From positions 1 through 33,742 of the forward strand of contig NZ_JAERMS010000006.1 of the NCBI RefSeq assembly GCF_017426725.1: a stretch of 33,742 nucleotides of DNA, given 5' to 3'. Shown in pieces: positions 23,563 to 30,798 of the stretch. Position numbers and translations under genes: made by a program. This DNA is from Prevotella illustrans. GTDB taxonomy: Bacteria > Bacteroidota > Bacteroidia > Bacteroidales > Bacteroidaceae. Each line of letters begins with the position of its first letter. Positions within the stretch are counted from its first letter, which is position 1. The notes beneath the pieces are model-generated. The model was not told the origin of the DNA. It was given only the letters and a program-made list of their open reading frames with translations, and did no database searches.

Positions 23563-23583
23563 GCCCCGACTAACCATCGGGGC
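23563..23583 (+). ncRNA. CTAACCA-loop hairpin, copy 1
   Basis: GCCCCGA-CTAACCA-TCGGGGC followed by ACAAATTC, 11 nt after the previous stop and 15 nt before the next ATG (23599). The loop and 3' flank recur at 26021 and 30799 with different but fully paired stems. Confidence 0.7.
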
Positions 23584-23598
23584 ACAAATTCTTCCATT

Positions 23599-23835
23599 AT
23601 GCTACGTTACCCAAGAGTTGAAATCATCAAGAGAAAGACTTTCGTACCCATCTATCGAGAGCAATACGAGGTACAGACCATGCGACCTAATCGACCTATG
23701 AAAAGCAGGTTCGGAATGAACAAGAGCCAGGCAATGGCGTATTCAAGAAGAGAGGTAGCCCTGCTGAAACAGGAAGGATATACCAAAGTAGTATATCAGT
23801 CTATGATGGTGAACTTAAAAACCTTTCGCCCATAA
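23599..23835 (+). CDS. Small basic orphan protein, operon 1 last gene
   Basis: 78 residues, basic (many Arg and Lys), e.g. RVEIIKRKTFVPIYREQYEV, then RFGMNKSQAMAYSRREVALLKQEGYTKVVYQS, which reads as a helix-turn-strand. No known domain is evident. It directly follows a CTAACCA-loop hairpin and ends operon 1. Contrasting charge with the acidic first gene could mean an interaction, but this is only a guess. Confidence 0.65.
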   Translation: MLRYPRVEIIKRKTFVPIYREQYEVQTMRPNRPMKSRFGMNKSQAMAYSRREVALLKQEGYTKVVYQSMMVNLKTFRP

Positions 23836-24411
23836 AACGCTATTGTGGTGGAATGATTGTGCAAGCATGGTGCCACATTCCACCATTCGCCGTGTGCTGC
23901 TCCCACAACTCGCAGCACTCTCCATCTCCCCCAAGCCCTATTGTCAAAGCTATGCCCTGAAATCGCAAGTCACTACTGAGGTAGCCACTTCTTTCGCCCA
24001 TTACAAAACACGCTACCGCAAGTTTTGGTCAGTACTTCTTTCCCTTTCGTCCTATTCCTCATGCCTGGTTGCTCCGCCAGTATTCTTGTCGGGCAGCAGG
24101 CCACTCCGCCTTTACACGTTCCGCTGGAAAAATAGTAACCTCGTTCTTCCACTCCACTTTGTTGCTGGCTACATGGCTTACAGCCTGACCGAACACAGGC
24201 TACGCAAAAACCCTTAAAACGGTCGCAGCCGTTTTAATCCCATAAAAGACACTGTTTCTGACCTTTCAGGATCGCCAACAGAGTCTTTCAAGGGACTTTG
24301 GGAGAGCGGTAAGAACAGCATCTTATCTTGGAGTCTTGCCAGGCAGTCTTTGCTTGTTCCCTTATATAGGCACTCTGTGCCTTATGTATATCGTTTACAC
24401 TCCTGCACTCA
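23836..24411. other. Gene-free region upstream of leader 2
   Basis: The only long frame (plus strand from 23843) has a Ser/Leu/Pro-rich composition that looks non-coding. The region holds a 27-nt block at 24004-24030 that is repeated with three changes at 30081-30107 upstream of leader 3. It also has two hairpins: AGCCTG/CAGGCT (24182-24201) and TTAAAACGG/CCGTTTTAA (24214-24237). It lies downstream of a reverse-facing -7 box in leader 2, so a leftward non-coding RNA is possible. Confidence 0.5.
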
Positions 24412-24656
24412 CTGTCTGGATTTAATTTTACTTAGCAAAGGTAGCAAGTCCGTCAGAACGCCGAAGTACCGCTACACTATTTTGGGATATTCTCACGGAA
24501 GCCTTCCACAAATCGGAGATTTGGGTTTTCCATGACAATCTCTCAAAATTACTTGGCTTATCTGCCTTATGGACTTGCTTTCCTCATGCACATAAAATTT
24601 GAAATCCCGACAGCGATGCTGCAAAAGCAGCTAAACTAAAGGGAAATGTATCACTT
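24412..24656 (+). ncRNA. Long structured leader, copy 2
   Basis: Same architecture as copy 1. CTGTC (24412-24416) closes with GACAG (24609-24613); GGATTTAATTTTA pairs with the TAAAATTTGAAATCC region; AGCAAGTCC (24443-24451) pairs with GGACTTGCT (24571-24579); ATTTTG (24479-24484) with CAAAAT (24544-24549); tip CAAATC-GGA-GATTTG (24509-24523). Then GCTGC-AAAA-GCAGC (24618-24631) and AACTAAAGGG (24634-24643). The arms differ from copy 1 but still pair. A reverse-facing TACCTTTG lies at 24435-24442. Confidence 0.65.
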
Positions 24657-24669
24657 AAACATTACAGCT

Positions 24670-25149
24670 ATGCACGCATGGATTTATCAGATTTCAGACA
24701 GTCCGATAGAGGAGTTTATTAACGAGGACACTCTTAATCAGGGAGACGGCACAGATTACGACTGTTGTGCAGAGATTTCGGTAGAGGAGCGCAAAGAGGC
24801 TGTCAAAACATTGTTGGAGAACATCCTGCCACTTGATATGTTCAAGCAGGTTGATGACAAAGCGTTTGATTATGTCGGAGGTATCGAGGAGTGGAAACGT
24901 CAGTGGGTGCAGCGCATACAGCAGAAAGCAGCTGCCATCAACAACGAAAACGTAATGGATTCCGTTGGTGCGACCTACAAACTCGAACAGGAAATTCAGA
25001 ACCCTTTAGACACAGATGCACACTTCTATCTTTGCGGAGATAGTTGTCAGAGCTTTGCCGAGAAGTCGGCAGAACTAATGCGATGGATAGACACCTTGCA
25101 GGTGGGCAGCAAAGTCTATATCGGAGGTATTATTGATTTTCATTTCTAA
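24670..25149 (+). CDS. Acidic orphan protein, operon 2 gene 1
   Basis: 159 residues, acidic, helical in the middle (VEERKEAVKTLLENILPLDMFKQ; GGIEEWKRQWVQRIQQKAAAIN) with a beta-like C-terminus (GSKVYIGGIIDFHF). No domain I recognise. The start at 24670 is chosen by analogy: in operons 1 and 3 the gene begins ~25-35 nt after the AACTAAAGGG box, whereas the ATG at 24646 lies inside the conserved leader box. Its stop is 13 nt before the next start. Confidence 0.7.
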   Translation: MHAWIYQISDSPIEEFINEDTLNQGDGTDYDCCAEISVEERKEAVKTLLENILPLDMFKQVDDKAFDYVGGIEEWKRQWVQRIQQKAAAINNENVMDSVGATYKLEQEIQNPLDTDAHFYLCGDSCQSFAEKSAELMRWIDTLQVGSKVYIGGIIDFHF

Positions 25150-25162
25150 ATCATCTTGCATT

Positions 25163-25399
25163 ATGGAAAGAAAAATAATTTATTTGGTTTACAGAACAGA
25201 CCCTTGGCACTCCCTCAATTCGAGGGAGCTTGTCTACATCGGTGAGGATATGGAGGTTATTATCGCACAGCTCAAAGCATATCGAGGCATGACAGAGGAC
25301 GATGCCAATGAGATAAGGAGCATCCTGCAAACTCAATGTAACAACCGAGATTATGAGTGGGAATTTGAGGCACAGCAAATCAATGCTTTCGCAGGTTAA
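25163..25399 (+). CDS. Small orphan protein, operon 2 gene 2
   Basis: 78 residues from the ATG at 25163; the open frame reaches back into the preceding gene, but only this start has a clear gap. Begins MERKIIYLVYRTDPWHSLNSRELVYIG (two beta strands), then a helix DMEVIIAQLKAYRGMTEDDANEIRSIL and a strand with YEWEFEAQQI. The pattern fits a small alpha/beta fold. It is between two genes of the same operon; no function can be given. Confidence 0.65.
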   Translation: MERKIIYLVYRTDPWHSLNSRELVYIGEDMEVIIAQLKAYRGMTEDDANEIRSILQTQCNNRDYEWEFEAQQINAFAG

Positions 25400-25434
25400 G
25401 ACAACATATTTATAACTTTCAAAACTTTAGAACA

Positions 25435-26010
25435 ATGGCAAATTGGGCAAGTACAAGCTACCGCATAGAGGGCAGTAAGAGTGATTTGGAACGAGTGTAT
25501 GGCGTGATAGACGATTTCATGTCCGAAAGGCGGAAGCCTGTTGAGGAGAATGCAGCCAAGGAATGGGAGGGCAACATCGTCAAGGCATTAGGGGCGACCG
25601 ACGAGCAGGTTTCGAAGAATTATCTCCGGGGCTTCATCCAAGAGTATGAAATGGACGGCAATACTATCCGCATAGAGGCGGAAGAAGCATGGGGAGCAAC
25701 TGATTTTCGTCATGTACTGGCAATGCTTATGCCCGAACTGACCATCTATTTTATCGTAGAGGAGCCGGGCTGCGAGGTTTATGCCACCAATGATGACGGG
25801 GGCAGGTATTTTCCAGAAAAGTTTTATGTGGACGCTTGTGTCAATGGCGACTATCAGAGCGAATACTTCGAGACCGAAGAGCAGGCTATGGCGTATGCAG
25901 CTGAACTACTCGACATGGAAAAGATGACCCAAGCCAAGTTGGAGAGCTGGAACGAAGACCAAGAAGGCGATGACTTCATCTATATCCACGAGTTTGAGAT
26001 TGTAGCGTAG
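25435..26010 (+). CDS. Acidic orphan protein, possibly Api92-like
   Basis: 191 residues, very acidic. The start MANWASTSYRIEGSKSDLERVYGVIDDFM resembles the N-terminus of Api92/DUF1281-like plasmid proteins (…NW-s-…-v-G…), which carry a ferredoxin-like fold, and EEAWGATDFRHVLAMLMPEL...GGRYFPEKFYVDA is consistent with it. The match is from memory and weak. The C-terminal third is Glu-rich helix (YFETEEQAMAYAAELLDMEKM). It is the third gene of operon 2 and is followed by a CTAACCA-loop hairpin. Confidence 0.7.
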   Translation: MANWASTSYRIEGSKSDLERVYGVIDDFMSERRKPVEENAAKEWEGNIVKALGATDEQVSKNYLRGFIQEYEMDGNTIRIEAEEAWGATDFRHVLAMLMPELTIYFIVEEPGCEVYATNDDGGRYFPEKFYVDACVNGDYQSEYFETEEQAMAYAAELLDMEKMTQAKLESWNEDQEGDDFIYIHEFEIVA

Positions 26011-26020
26011 TAAAGGTAAC

Positions 26021-26041
26021 GGCAGGGCTAACCACCCTGCC
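26021..26041 (+). ncRNA. CTAACCA-loop hairpin, copy 2
   Basis: GGCAGGG-CTAACCA-CCCTGCC followed by ACAATTCAG; 5' flank AAAGGTAAC. It lies 10 nt after one stop and 17 nt before the next ATG (26059). Every stem base except some positions differs from copy 1 while pairing is kept. Confidence 0.7.
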
Positions 26042-26058
26042 ACAATTCAGAAATAGAT

Positions 26059-26370
26059 ATGAGACACGAAAATTATTACCAGCAGTATGTGACCATCCGC
26101 AAAAAGGAGGTCAAGGCTTTGAACGAAACCATGCGCAACCGCATAGACAGGGAATTTCACTGGTCAGCAGATTTCCCTTACGTTACCGCAGATTTGAGCA
26201 ATTGCGATGGTCACTTGGAAGCCAAGGTAATGGCGGTGAAATTCCCTGTCACTCCACACAGCGGCATCCTTATTATGCCCGACGAAGACCACGAGTATTA
26301 CGAGGTAGGTTATACCGACCTCTTGTATGGAGACATAGATGCCATACTGGATGCACTGCCAGAGGAATAA
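26059..26370 (+). CDS. Small orphan protein, operon 2 last gene
   Basis: 103 residues with a basic N-terminal half (YYQQYVTIRKKEVKALNETMRNRIDREFHW) and an acidic C-terminus (PDEDHEYYEVGYTDLLYGDIDAILDALPEE). The middle repeats short beta strands. No recognised family. It starts right after a CTAACCA-loop hairpin and is closed by a strong bidirectional terminator. Confidence 0.7.
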   Translation: MRHENYYQQYVTIRKKEVKALNETMRNRIDREFHWSADFPYVTADLSNCDGHLEAKVMAVKFPVTPHSGILIMPDEDHEYYEVGYTDLLYGDIDAILDALPEE

Positions 26371-26372
26371 GA

Positions 26373-26417
26373 CAATAAGCCATCATTCCATAAAGTCCCT
26401 GGATTGATGGCTTATTG
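26373..26417. terminator. Bidirectional terminator between operon 2 and the restriction cassette
   Basis: CAATAAGCCATCA (26373-26385) pairs perfectly with TGATGGCTTATTG (26405-26417). A/T-rich DNA flanks both sides and the genes converge here, so it can serve both strands. Confidence 0.75.
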
Positions 26418-26422
26418 CATTA

Positions 26423-26824
26423 TTATATTTCTGGACGCTTAGGTGGACACAGTTGCCTCCTTGTATATAGTTTTTCATCTGGCTCTGTGGGCAAGGCTAA
26501 AGGAAGAGAAAACTTGATACGACTTGTGGAGGAATTGGTATTCTCGCTACTTCCTTTCTTCCCTACATTGAGAACTGACAGTATTTCAATTCCTCCACCT
26601 CCTTCTTTGGAGTTTGAATTTTGAATGTTGATGGCAACATCAAAGTCAACATCTGTTACATAGTGTTGCCTGCCTTCCTTATCAACGGTATTTTTAAATC
26701 CCTTATCGGTTTGAATGTTAGCAGAAGCCACAAAAGCGGTCTTTTTTGACAAGGCTGTGTTGGCTTCATCAACACCTTCCACTATTTGCATGATGGTGGC
26801 TTTTACAAATTCATTTAGTTCCAT
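26423..26824 (-). CDS. Trypco2-like conflict-system protein
   Basis: 133 residues from the ATG at 26824. The N-terminal helix MELNEFVKATIMQIVEGVDEAN and a C-terminal beta sandwich pattern FDVAINI...GGGGIEILSVLNVG...SSTSRIKFSLPLALP match what I know of the trypsin-co-occurring domain 2 (trypco2) family, predicted parts of multi-gene conflict systems. No trypsin-like protease is nearby. It begins inside the end of the endonuclease gene (15-nt offset from its stop), so it is co-transcribed with the restriction-modification pair, which is an unusual partner. Confidence 0.7.
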   Translation of the reverse strand: MELNEFVKATIMQIVEGVDEANTALSKKTAFVASANIQTDKGFKNTVDKEGRQHYVTDVDFDVAINIQNSNSKEGGGGIEILSVLNVGKKGSSENTNSSTSRIKFSLPLALPTEPDEKLYTRRQLCPPKRPEI

Positions 26825-26837
26825 TGTAATGCTTGTT

Positions 26838-27782
26838 CTATTTATCTGTAGTTTTTCTTGGTCCCATGAACTTGTCCCCATTCAGGTGTATCATGTGGTC
26901 TGGCATATCTGCAATCCATACTTCTGTTTCCCAGGCCAGTTGTTCGGAGAATCTTTTGAATTTGGAAAAATCAAGGAAAGTTGTGACAAATATTTTCCCC
27001 GACTTTACCCCTTCTGTCATTTGGTTTATATCCCTTACTCTTTCGGGGCTCATAGGCCCCACAGAATCCACTGCCTCAATAAAGTATAGCCAGTCTTTAT
27101 CCTCTCTGTAAAGAACCACATCCGGCATTTTATCATGAAGCGTTATGGCGAAGCCTAACTCCGTTAGTTTCGCTTCATTCTTAACCATGTCTTTATGTGT
27201 GGTATCTCCAACATAGAGACATTCTGAATTTGGGGCAAAGCGAGGTGCGAACTCTTCCAAAATAGCTTTTTGCAGTTGGTTATGCGAACCAGGGCTAAAT
27301 GTATAGTCCTTTTTGTTTATCCTGACAGGCATTTTACGCATTGTTTTTTTTGAAGCATAAGTATCTATCAGCTTTTCGTGGTGCGAAAGAAACTTCTTCA
27401 AGGCAGCATTCTCGGCATTATCTTCCTTCGTCTTCTTGGTTTCCTGGATAACTTTTAGAAACTCATCAGTAAGCCTGTACCTATAGTTTGGGCTGTTGGT
27501 AGCCTTGCCATTATCTTCTATCAATGCCGCCGTCCTAAAATGGTGCATGGCTTGTTTACGGAAAGTTTCTCTTGAATTTTCTGCATACTTGGCACTATAA
27601 TTGGCATTGATGAATGCAATTACATCATGTATTCTAATCCAATTATTTGTTGCACTGGCGAAACTGCCTATCTCTTTCAAATTGGCCATGGCCAATATTG
27701 TTAGGGCGCACAAGTCTGATTGTTGGGCTGGCGGCATACCGATGTCTGCCAGCAGACTCTTTATTTTCTTTAGTTTATCCAT
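26838..27782 (-). CDS. BsuBI/PstI-family Type II restriction endonuclease
   Basis: 314 residues, the family's usual length. The N-terminal ~140 residues are a helical winged-helix-like domain (IRIHDVIAFINANYSAKYAENSRETFRKQAMHHFRTAALIE). The C-terminal catalytic domain has YVGDTTHKDMVKNE, MPDVVLYREDKDWLYFIEAVDSVGPMSPERV and KIFVTTFLDFSKFKRF, the hallmark blocks of BsuBI/PstI enzymes, with PD and EAV as the active-site strand pair. Known members cut CTGCAG; this one's specificity is inferred, not proven. It overlaps the methylase gene by 13 nt. Confidence 0.9.
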   Translation of the reverse strand: MDKLKKIKSLLADIGMPPAQQSDLCALTILAMANLKEIGSFASATNNWIRIHDVIAFINANYSAKYAENSRETFRKQAMHHFRTAALIEDNGKATNSPNYRYRLTDEFLKVIQETKKTKEDNAENAALKKFLSHHEKLIDTYASKKTMRKMPVRINKKDYTFSPGSHNQLQKAILEEFAPRFAPNSECLYVGDTTHKDMVKNEAKLTELGFAITLHDKMPDVVLYREDKDWLYFIEAVDSVGPMSPERVRDINQMTEGVKSGKIFVTTFLDFSKFKRFSEQLAWETEVWIADMPDHMIHLNGDKFMGPRKTTDK

Positions 27783-29239
27783 TTTCTTAAGATGTTATCA
27801 CATACTGTTTGGCTTAAATCTGTTCCTTTAAGTTCTTTTCCCATCTTACAGATAGTCTCTTTAGAAGGAACTGGCATGTTGTTTATTTCTGTGGAGTTGA
27901 CCTGTGTTGAGCCATTCAATATCCTGTAATATTGGTCATAAATTGTAGAATTGAGCAGCACGTAAAGTCCATAGGCTTCCTCTTGCGAGTCGCATTTGAT
28001 ATAGTTTATTTTGTTCTGTGTGCTTATATACTTGTACTCGGGATAATCGGAAGACAAGTATATACCGCATTGTAATCTCCTTTTCTCCTCCTTTGCCGTA
28101 AATCGTTTAACGAACAGATAGTTCGTATTTTCCTGTAAATAGCCTTTCCGTTCTGTGTCGATGAACTCATTTTCTTTGCCCACTGGCCACACAATTCGTC
28201 CAGCCTTGATGTGCTGTGAGTAGAAAAGTGGATAAGTACTTTCCGATGGCTCACTTCTCAATACATCCTTGGTGCGAAAATCCACAATTATTCCAGTTTT
28301 CATACGCAAGTCATCTGAAGCAAGAGTGAAAGGCAGCTTTCTAAGTGTGGAAAGAATATCCGCTTCCTGGTCATTGGTAACTAAATAGACATAGCCGTTA
28401 TTGCTAACAACGGTATCATAATCTACATCAAAATATTTCAAATCAGAAAAATCCGATGTGTCAGATGATGAAATCCTTATCTTCGACGGTCGTGTGCTGT
28501 CTTTCCTGATTTTGATAATCATAGTTTCCTGTAGGACGGTCTCACCATCAAAGATTTTATCTCTGCTCCCAAAAATATGAATGTCGGTAATCATACAATG
28601 TGACAGCATGTATTTTCTAAAACGTTCAAAGTATGCCCCCGAAGTCCATGATCTTGGAATGATATAGACAAGCTCTCCACCCTCTTTGAGGTTGTGGATG
28701 CCCATAGCAAAAAAAAGAAAATACAAGTTAGGGGCACCGTAGCACAGTTCGTCCATGTGTGTAGCCTCGGGTGCGTCCTTTGGTATTTTCTTATATGGTG
28801 GATTGCCTATAATCAAATCATAGGTTTCTCGATCTCTTTGCTCAAACAAGGATGTACTTCTTCCGAAATCTTGGGAAGTAATGTAATTTTCACCACGAAT
28901 CTCAAATGTGAAATCAGAGTCGTTTACAGAGGCGAGATTTTGAGCAAGTAAACCGAGAACTTTCTCATCATTCTCATAGCATACAAGCTCTATTAAGCCC
29001 GAATAGCCACTTTCACGTATTCTGCTTAACAAAGCCACGGACAATATGCCACTGCCAGCACCTGCGTCAAGAATTTTCAGCGATTTCTTTTCCATATCGA
29101 TATGGAACATGGCAGCCATGAATACGGCTATAGATTCCGATGTAAAGAACTGACCATATTTTTTCCTGTCAGCTTTAGCATTGGAGCCGACAAAAGATGA
29201 AGTCCTATATATAGTTTCACTTAGAGGTGACATAAGCAT
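27770..29239 (-). CDS. BsuBI/PstI-type adenine-N6 DNA methyltransferase
   Basis: 489 residues. The order is motif X (KKYGQFFTSESIAVFMA, 27-42), AdoMet site DAGAGSG (58-64), then the catalytic NPPY (146-149), i.e. a gamma-type N6-adenine methylase. The C-terminal half (about 300-480) is a target-recognition region similar to Eco57I/PstI-type enzymes. It protects the cassette's target by methylating adenine. Its start overlaps the recombinase stop (TAATG); an ATG two codons in (29233) is also possible. No controller gene accompanies the pair. Confidence 0.88.
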   Translation of the reverse strand: MLMSPLSETIYRTSSFVGSNAKADRKKYGQFFTSESIAVFMAAMFHIDMEKKSLKILDAGAGSGILSVALLSRIRESGYSGLIELVCYENDEKVLGLLAQNLASVNDSDFTFEIRGENYITSQDFGRSTSLFEQRDRETYDLIIGNPPYKKIPKDAPEATHMDELCYGAPNLYFLFFAMGIHNLKEGGELVYIIPRSWTSGAYFERFRKYMLSHCMITDIHIFGSRDKIFDGETVLQETMIIKIRKDSTRPSKIRISSSDTSDFSDLKYFDVDYDTVVSNNGYVYLVTNDQEADILSTLRKLPFTLASDDLRMKTGIIVDFRTKDVLRSEPSESTYPLFYSQHIKAGRIVWPVGKENEFIDTERKGYLQENTNYLFVKRFTAKEEKRRLQCGIYLSSDYPEYKYISTQNKINYIKCDSQEEAYGLYVLLNSTIYDQYYRILNGSTQVNSTEINNMPVPSKETICKMGKELKGTDLSQTVCDNILRKWIN

Positions 29240-29811
29240 TATTTTCTGTTCAGTTTAATATCTTTCATCTGTAGATAACGGTAGATTGTGGATTTAGACT
29301 TTATGCCCAACTGCTGCATAATAGAGGTAATTGACATTCCTTGCTTATACAAACCCGAAACTGCCTCTATCTTGTATCTGTCGATTCCAGGCGTTCTGCC
29401 AAACTTTTTTCCCTTTAGTTTTGCCTCTTTACGCCCTGCAGAACAACGCTCGGCAATCACAGACCGCTCAAATTCCGCCAAAGCTGTCATCAGCGTCATC
29501 ATCAGCTTTCTAGTAGTGGAGCTGCCGTCAATACCGTCTTGTATGGAAACCAGGGCTATGTCCCGATTACGCAGGTCTTCAAATATCTCCAATAGGTTTT
29601 TAAGCGAACGCCCTAATCGGTCGAATTTATAGACCACAAGCGTATCACCCTCCCTTAAAAAGGAAAGGCACTTTTCAAGCTCCGGGCGTTGCCTGATGCC
29701 CGACACCTGCTCTTGGAAGATGGTCTGGCATCCTTTAGCCCTTAAAGCCATGAGCTGCATATCAAGATGCTGCTCCCTACTCGATACTCTTGCATAGCCT
29801 ATATTTGCCAT
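29239..29811 (-). CDS. Small serine recombinase (resolvase/invertase)
   Basis: 190 residues, full length for the family. The catalytic domain starts IGYARVSSREQHLD with nucleophile Ser10, and contains YKFDRLGRSLKNLL and the dimer helix LMMTLMTALAEFERSVIAERCSAGRKEAKLKG. A C-terminal Hin-type helix-turn-helix (about 145-185) ends the protein. It may resolve or invert DNA at the TTCGATTAT repeats just upstream, or have brought in the restriction cassette, whose first gene it is. Being translationally coupled to a methyltransferase is unusual. Confidence 0.9.
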   Translation of the reverse strand: MANIGYARVSSREQHLDMQLMALRAKGCQTIFQEQVSGIRQRPELEKCLSFLREGDTLVVYKFDRLGRSLKNLLEIFEDLRNRDIALVSIQDGIDGSSTTRKLMMTLMTALAEFERSVIAERCSAGRKEAKLKGKKFGRTPGIDRYKIEAVSGLYKQGMSITSIMQQLGIKSKSTIYRYLQMKDIKLNRK

Positions 29812-29821
29812 CGACTAATGT

Positions 29822-29914
29822 TTCGATTATTATTTCTTTGCAAATATACACAAAATCGAACTTAAAAACAAGTGGTAAGAGTGTTTTTATCTCTTTGTTT
29901 TGAGGTTCGATTAT
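29822..29914. repeat. TTCGATTAT repeats upstream of the recombinase
   Basis: TTCGATTAT occurs at 29822-29830 and 29906-29914 as direct copies, with an inverted ATCGAA at 29855-29860 between them. The spacing resembles a small resolvase res/crossover region. A -7 box TATATTTG (minus strand, 29841-29848) lies inside, so the recombinase could repress its own promoter. Confidence 0.5.
29841..29848 (-). promoter_or_regulatory. -7 box TATATTTG of the recombinase/restriction operon
   Basis: The minus strand matches TAnnTTTG 29 nt before the recombinase start at 29811. The upstream TTTG at -33 is only partly matched. Confidence 0.55.
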
Positions 29915-29929
29915 CTTTTCGTACTGTGT

Positions 29930-30178
29930 CCGCCCTTGATTTTCCACAGGAATGCTCCCTAAGTTTGTTGGCAGCGTTTAGTGTACTGTCAACCTATACT
30001 ACCCTGCTATCTTTACTTTTTCCCTAATGTCTTATCCTCATTTCGTCAGAGCCAATGGCACAGACTTCATTATAGCCCGGCAAAACACACTATCGTAAGT
30101 TTTGGTCTTTTTCTCATCCCTTCATTACTCCTACGGAGGTATTTATTCAGTAGGCGTTGCCTACTTCTTATCGGGTAG
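29930..30178. other. Gene-free region upstream of leader 3
   Basis: No credible gene. It has the second copy (30081-30107) of the block found at 24004-24030, which can form a CAAAAC/GTTTTG hairpin, and an imperfect hairpin near 30130-30160 (CTACGG..., TAGGCGTTGCCTA). As with leader 2, a reverse-facing -7 box (30204-30211) points into it. Confidence 0.5.
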
Positions 30179-30433
30179 CTGCCTGTATTGATTTTTATTG
30201 TGCAAAGGTAGTGTAGCCTCCATTTCTGTGAAAATACCGCTAAAGCTATTTTCAGAAAAGTTTGGACAGACCCTCCGCAATTTCTCTTGCTGACAAATTG
30301 GGGTTCCATCCAAACTTTTCTGAAAAATCCTTGCGCATCCATTCCTCCTCCACTGTTACCATGCACATAAAAATTCAATCCCGGACAGCTCCCACTGACA
30401 AGCAGTGGGAAACTAAAGGGAAAAAGTATCACA
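30179..30433 (+). ncRNA. Long structured leader, copy 3
   Basis: Basal stem ATTGATTTTTAT (30187-30198) with ATAAAAATTCAAT (30367-30379); main stem TTTTCAGAAAAGTTTGGA (30249-30266), a perfect 18-bp match to 30309-30326; tip CAATTT/AAATTG (30278-30300). GACAG is at 30384-30388, then hairpin CCCACTG-ACAAG-CAGTGGG (30391-30409) and AACTAAAGGG (30411-30420). The gene starts at 30454. Same plan as copies 1 and 2 with mostly different stem sequence. Confidence 0.65.
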
Positions 30434-30453
30434 TCAATAAAACTTTAAAAAAC

Positions 30454-30789
30454 ATGGTTACAATTCAAATTCCTGCCAGTGTCGATGAAACAATGTCGAT
30501 GATTGGCTACGAGCCGAAAACCACCTTTTGGACGGATTTTTCGATTGCTGACAAATTTGGTATCGAGGCTATCGTTGACACCTTCAATCGTGCTTTCGAT
30601 GAGTGGCACACAAACCACGTCTATCTCACCGAGCTTGTTATGGTACTCAACCACAAGATTTGGCAATGGTATGAGAAGAACGACACTATTGCAAGAGTGT
30701 ACAACAAACTTTGGCGCAAAGCTGATGAGTGGGCGCAGGAGAACTTACACAGCGAGGAGTTGAACTACTTCTACGACGTAACGGACTAA
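30454..30789 (+). CDS. Orphan protein, operon 3 gene 1
   Basis: 111 residues, helical and aromatic-rich (FDEWHTNHVYLTELVMVLNHKIWQWYEKND; VYNKLWRKADEWAQENLHSEELNYF), mildly acidic, no membrane segment. The open frame extends upstream into leader 3, but the ATG at 30454 has the expected spacing from the leader box. No family I recognise. It is the operon 3 counterpart of the first genes of operons 1 and 2. Confidence 0.7.
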   Translation: MVTIQIPASVDETMSMIGYEPKTTFWTDFSIADKFGIEAIVDTFNRAFDEWHTNHVYLTELVMVLNHKIWQWYEKNDTIARVYNKLWRKADEWAQENLHSEELNYFYDVTD

Positions 30790-30798
30790 CAAGGAAAC

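Noticed and set aside
23843..24217. 124-codon plus-strand frame upstream of leader 2
   Set aside because: Ser/Leu/Pro-rich with no protein-like pattern, and part of it repeats upstream of leader 3 where no frame is kept; more likely non-coding.
24350..24535. 61-codon frame inside leader 2
   Set aside because: Runs across paired arms of the leader hairpin and is not kept in copies 1 or 3.
1536..29440. Avoidance of the PstI site CTGCAG as evidence of specificity
   Set aside because: At least four CTGCAG sites are visible (near 1536, 5307, 9750 and 29435), so no avoidance can be claimed from this window.
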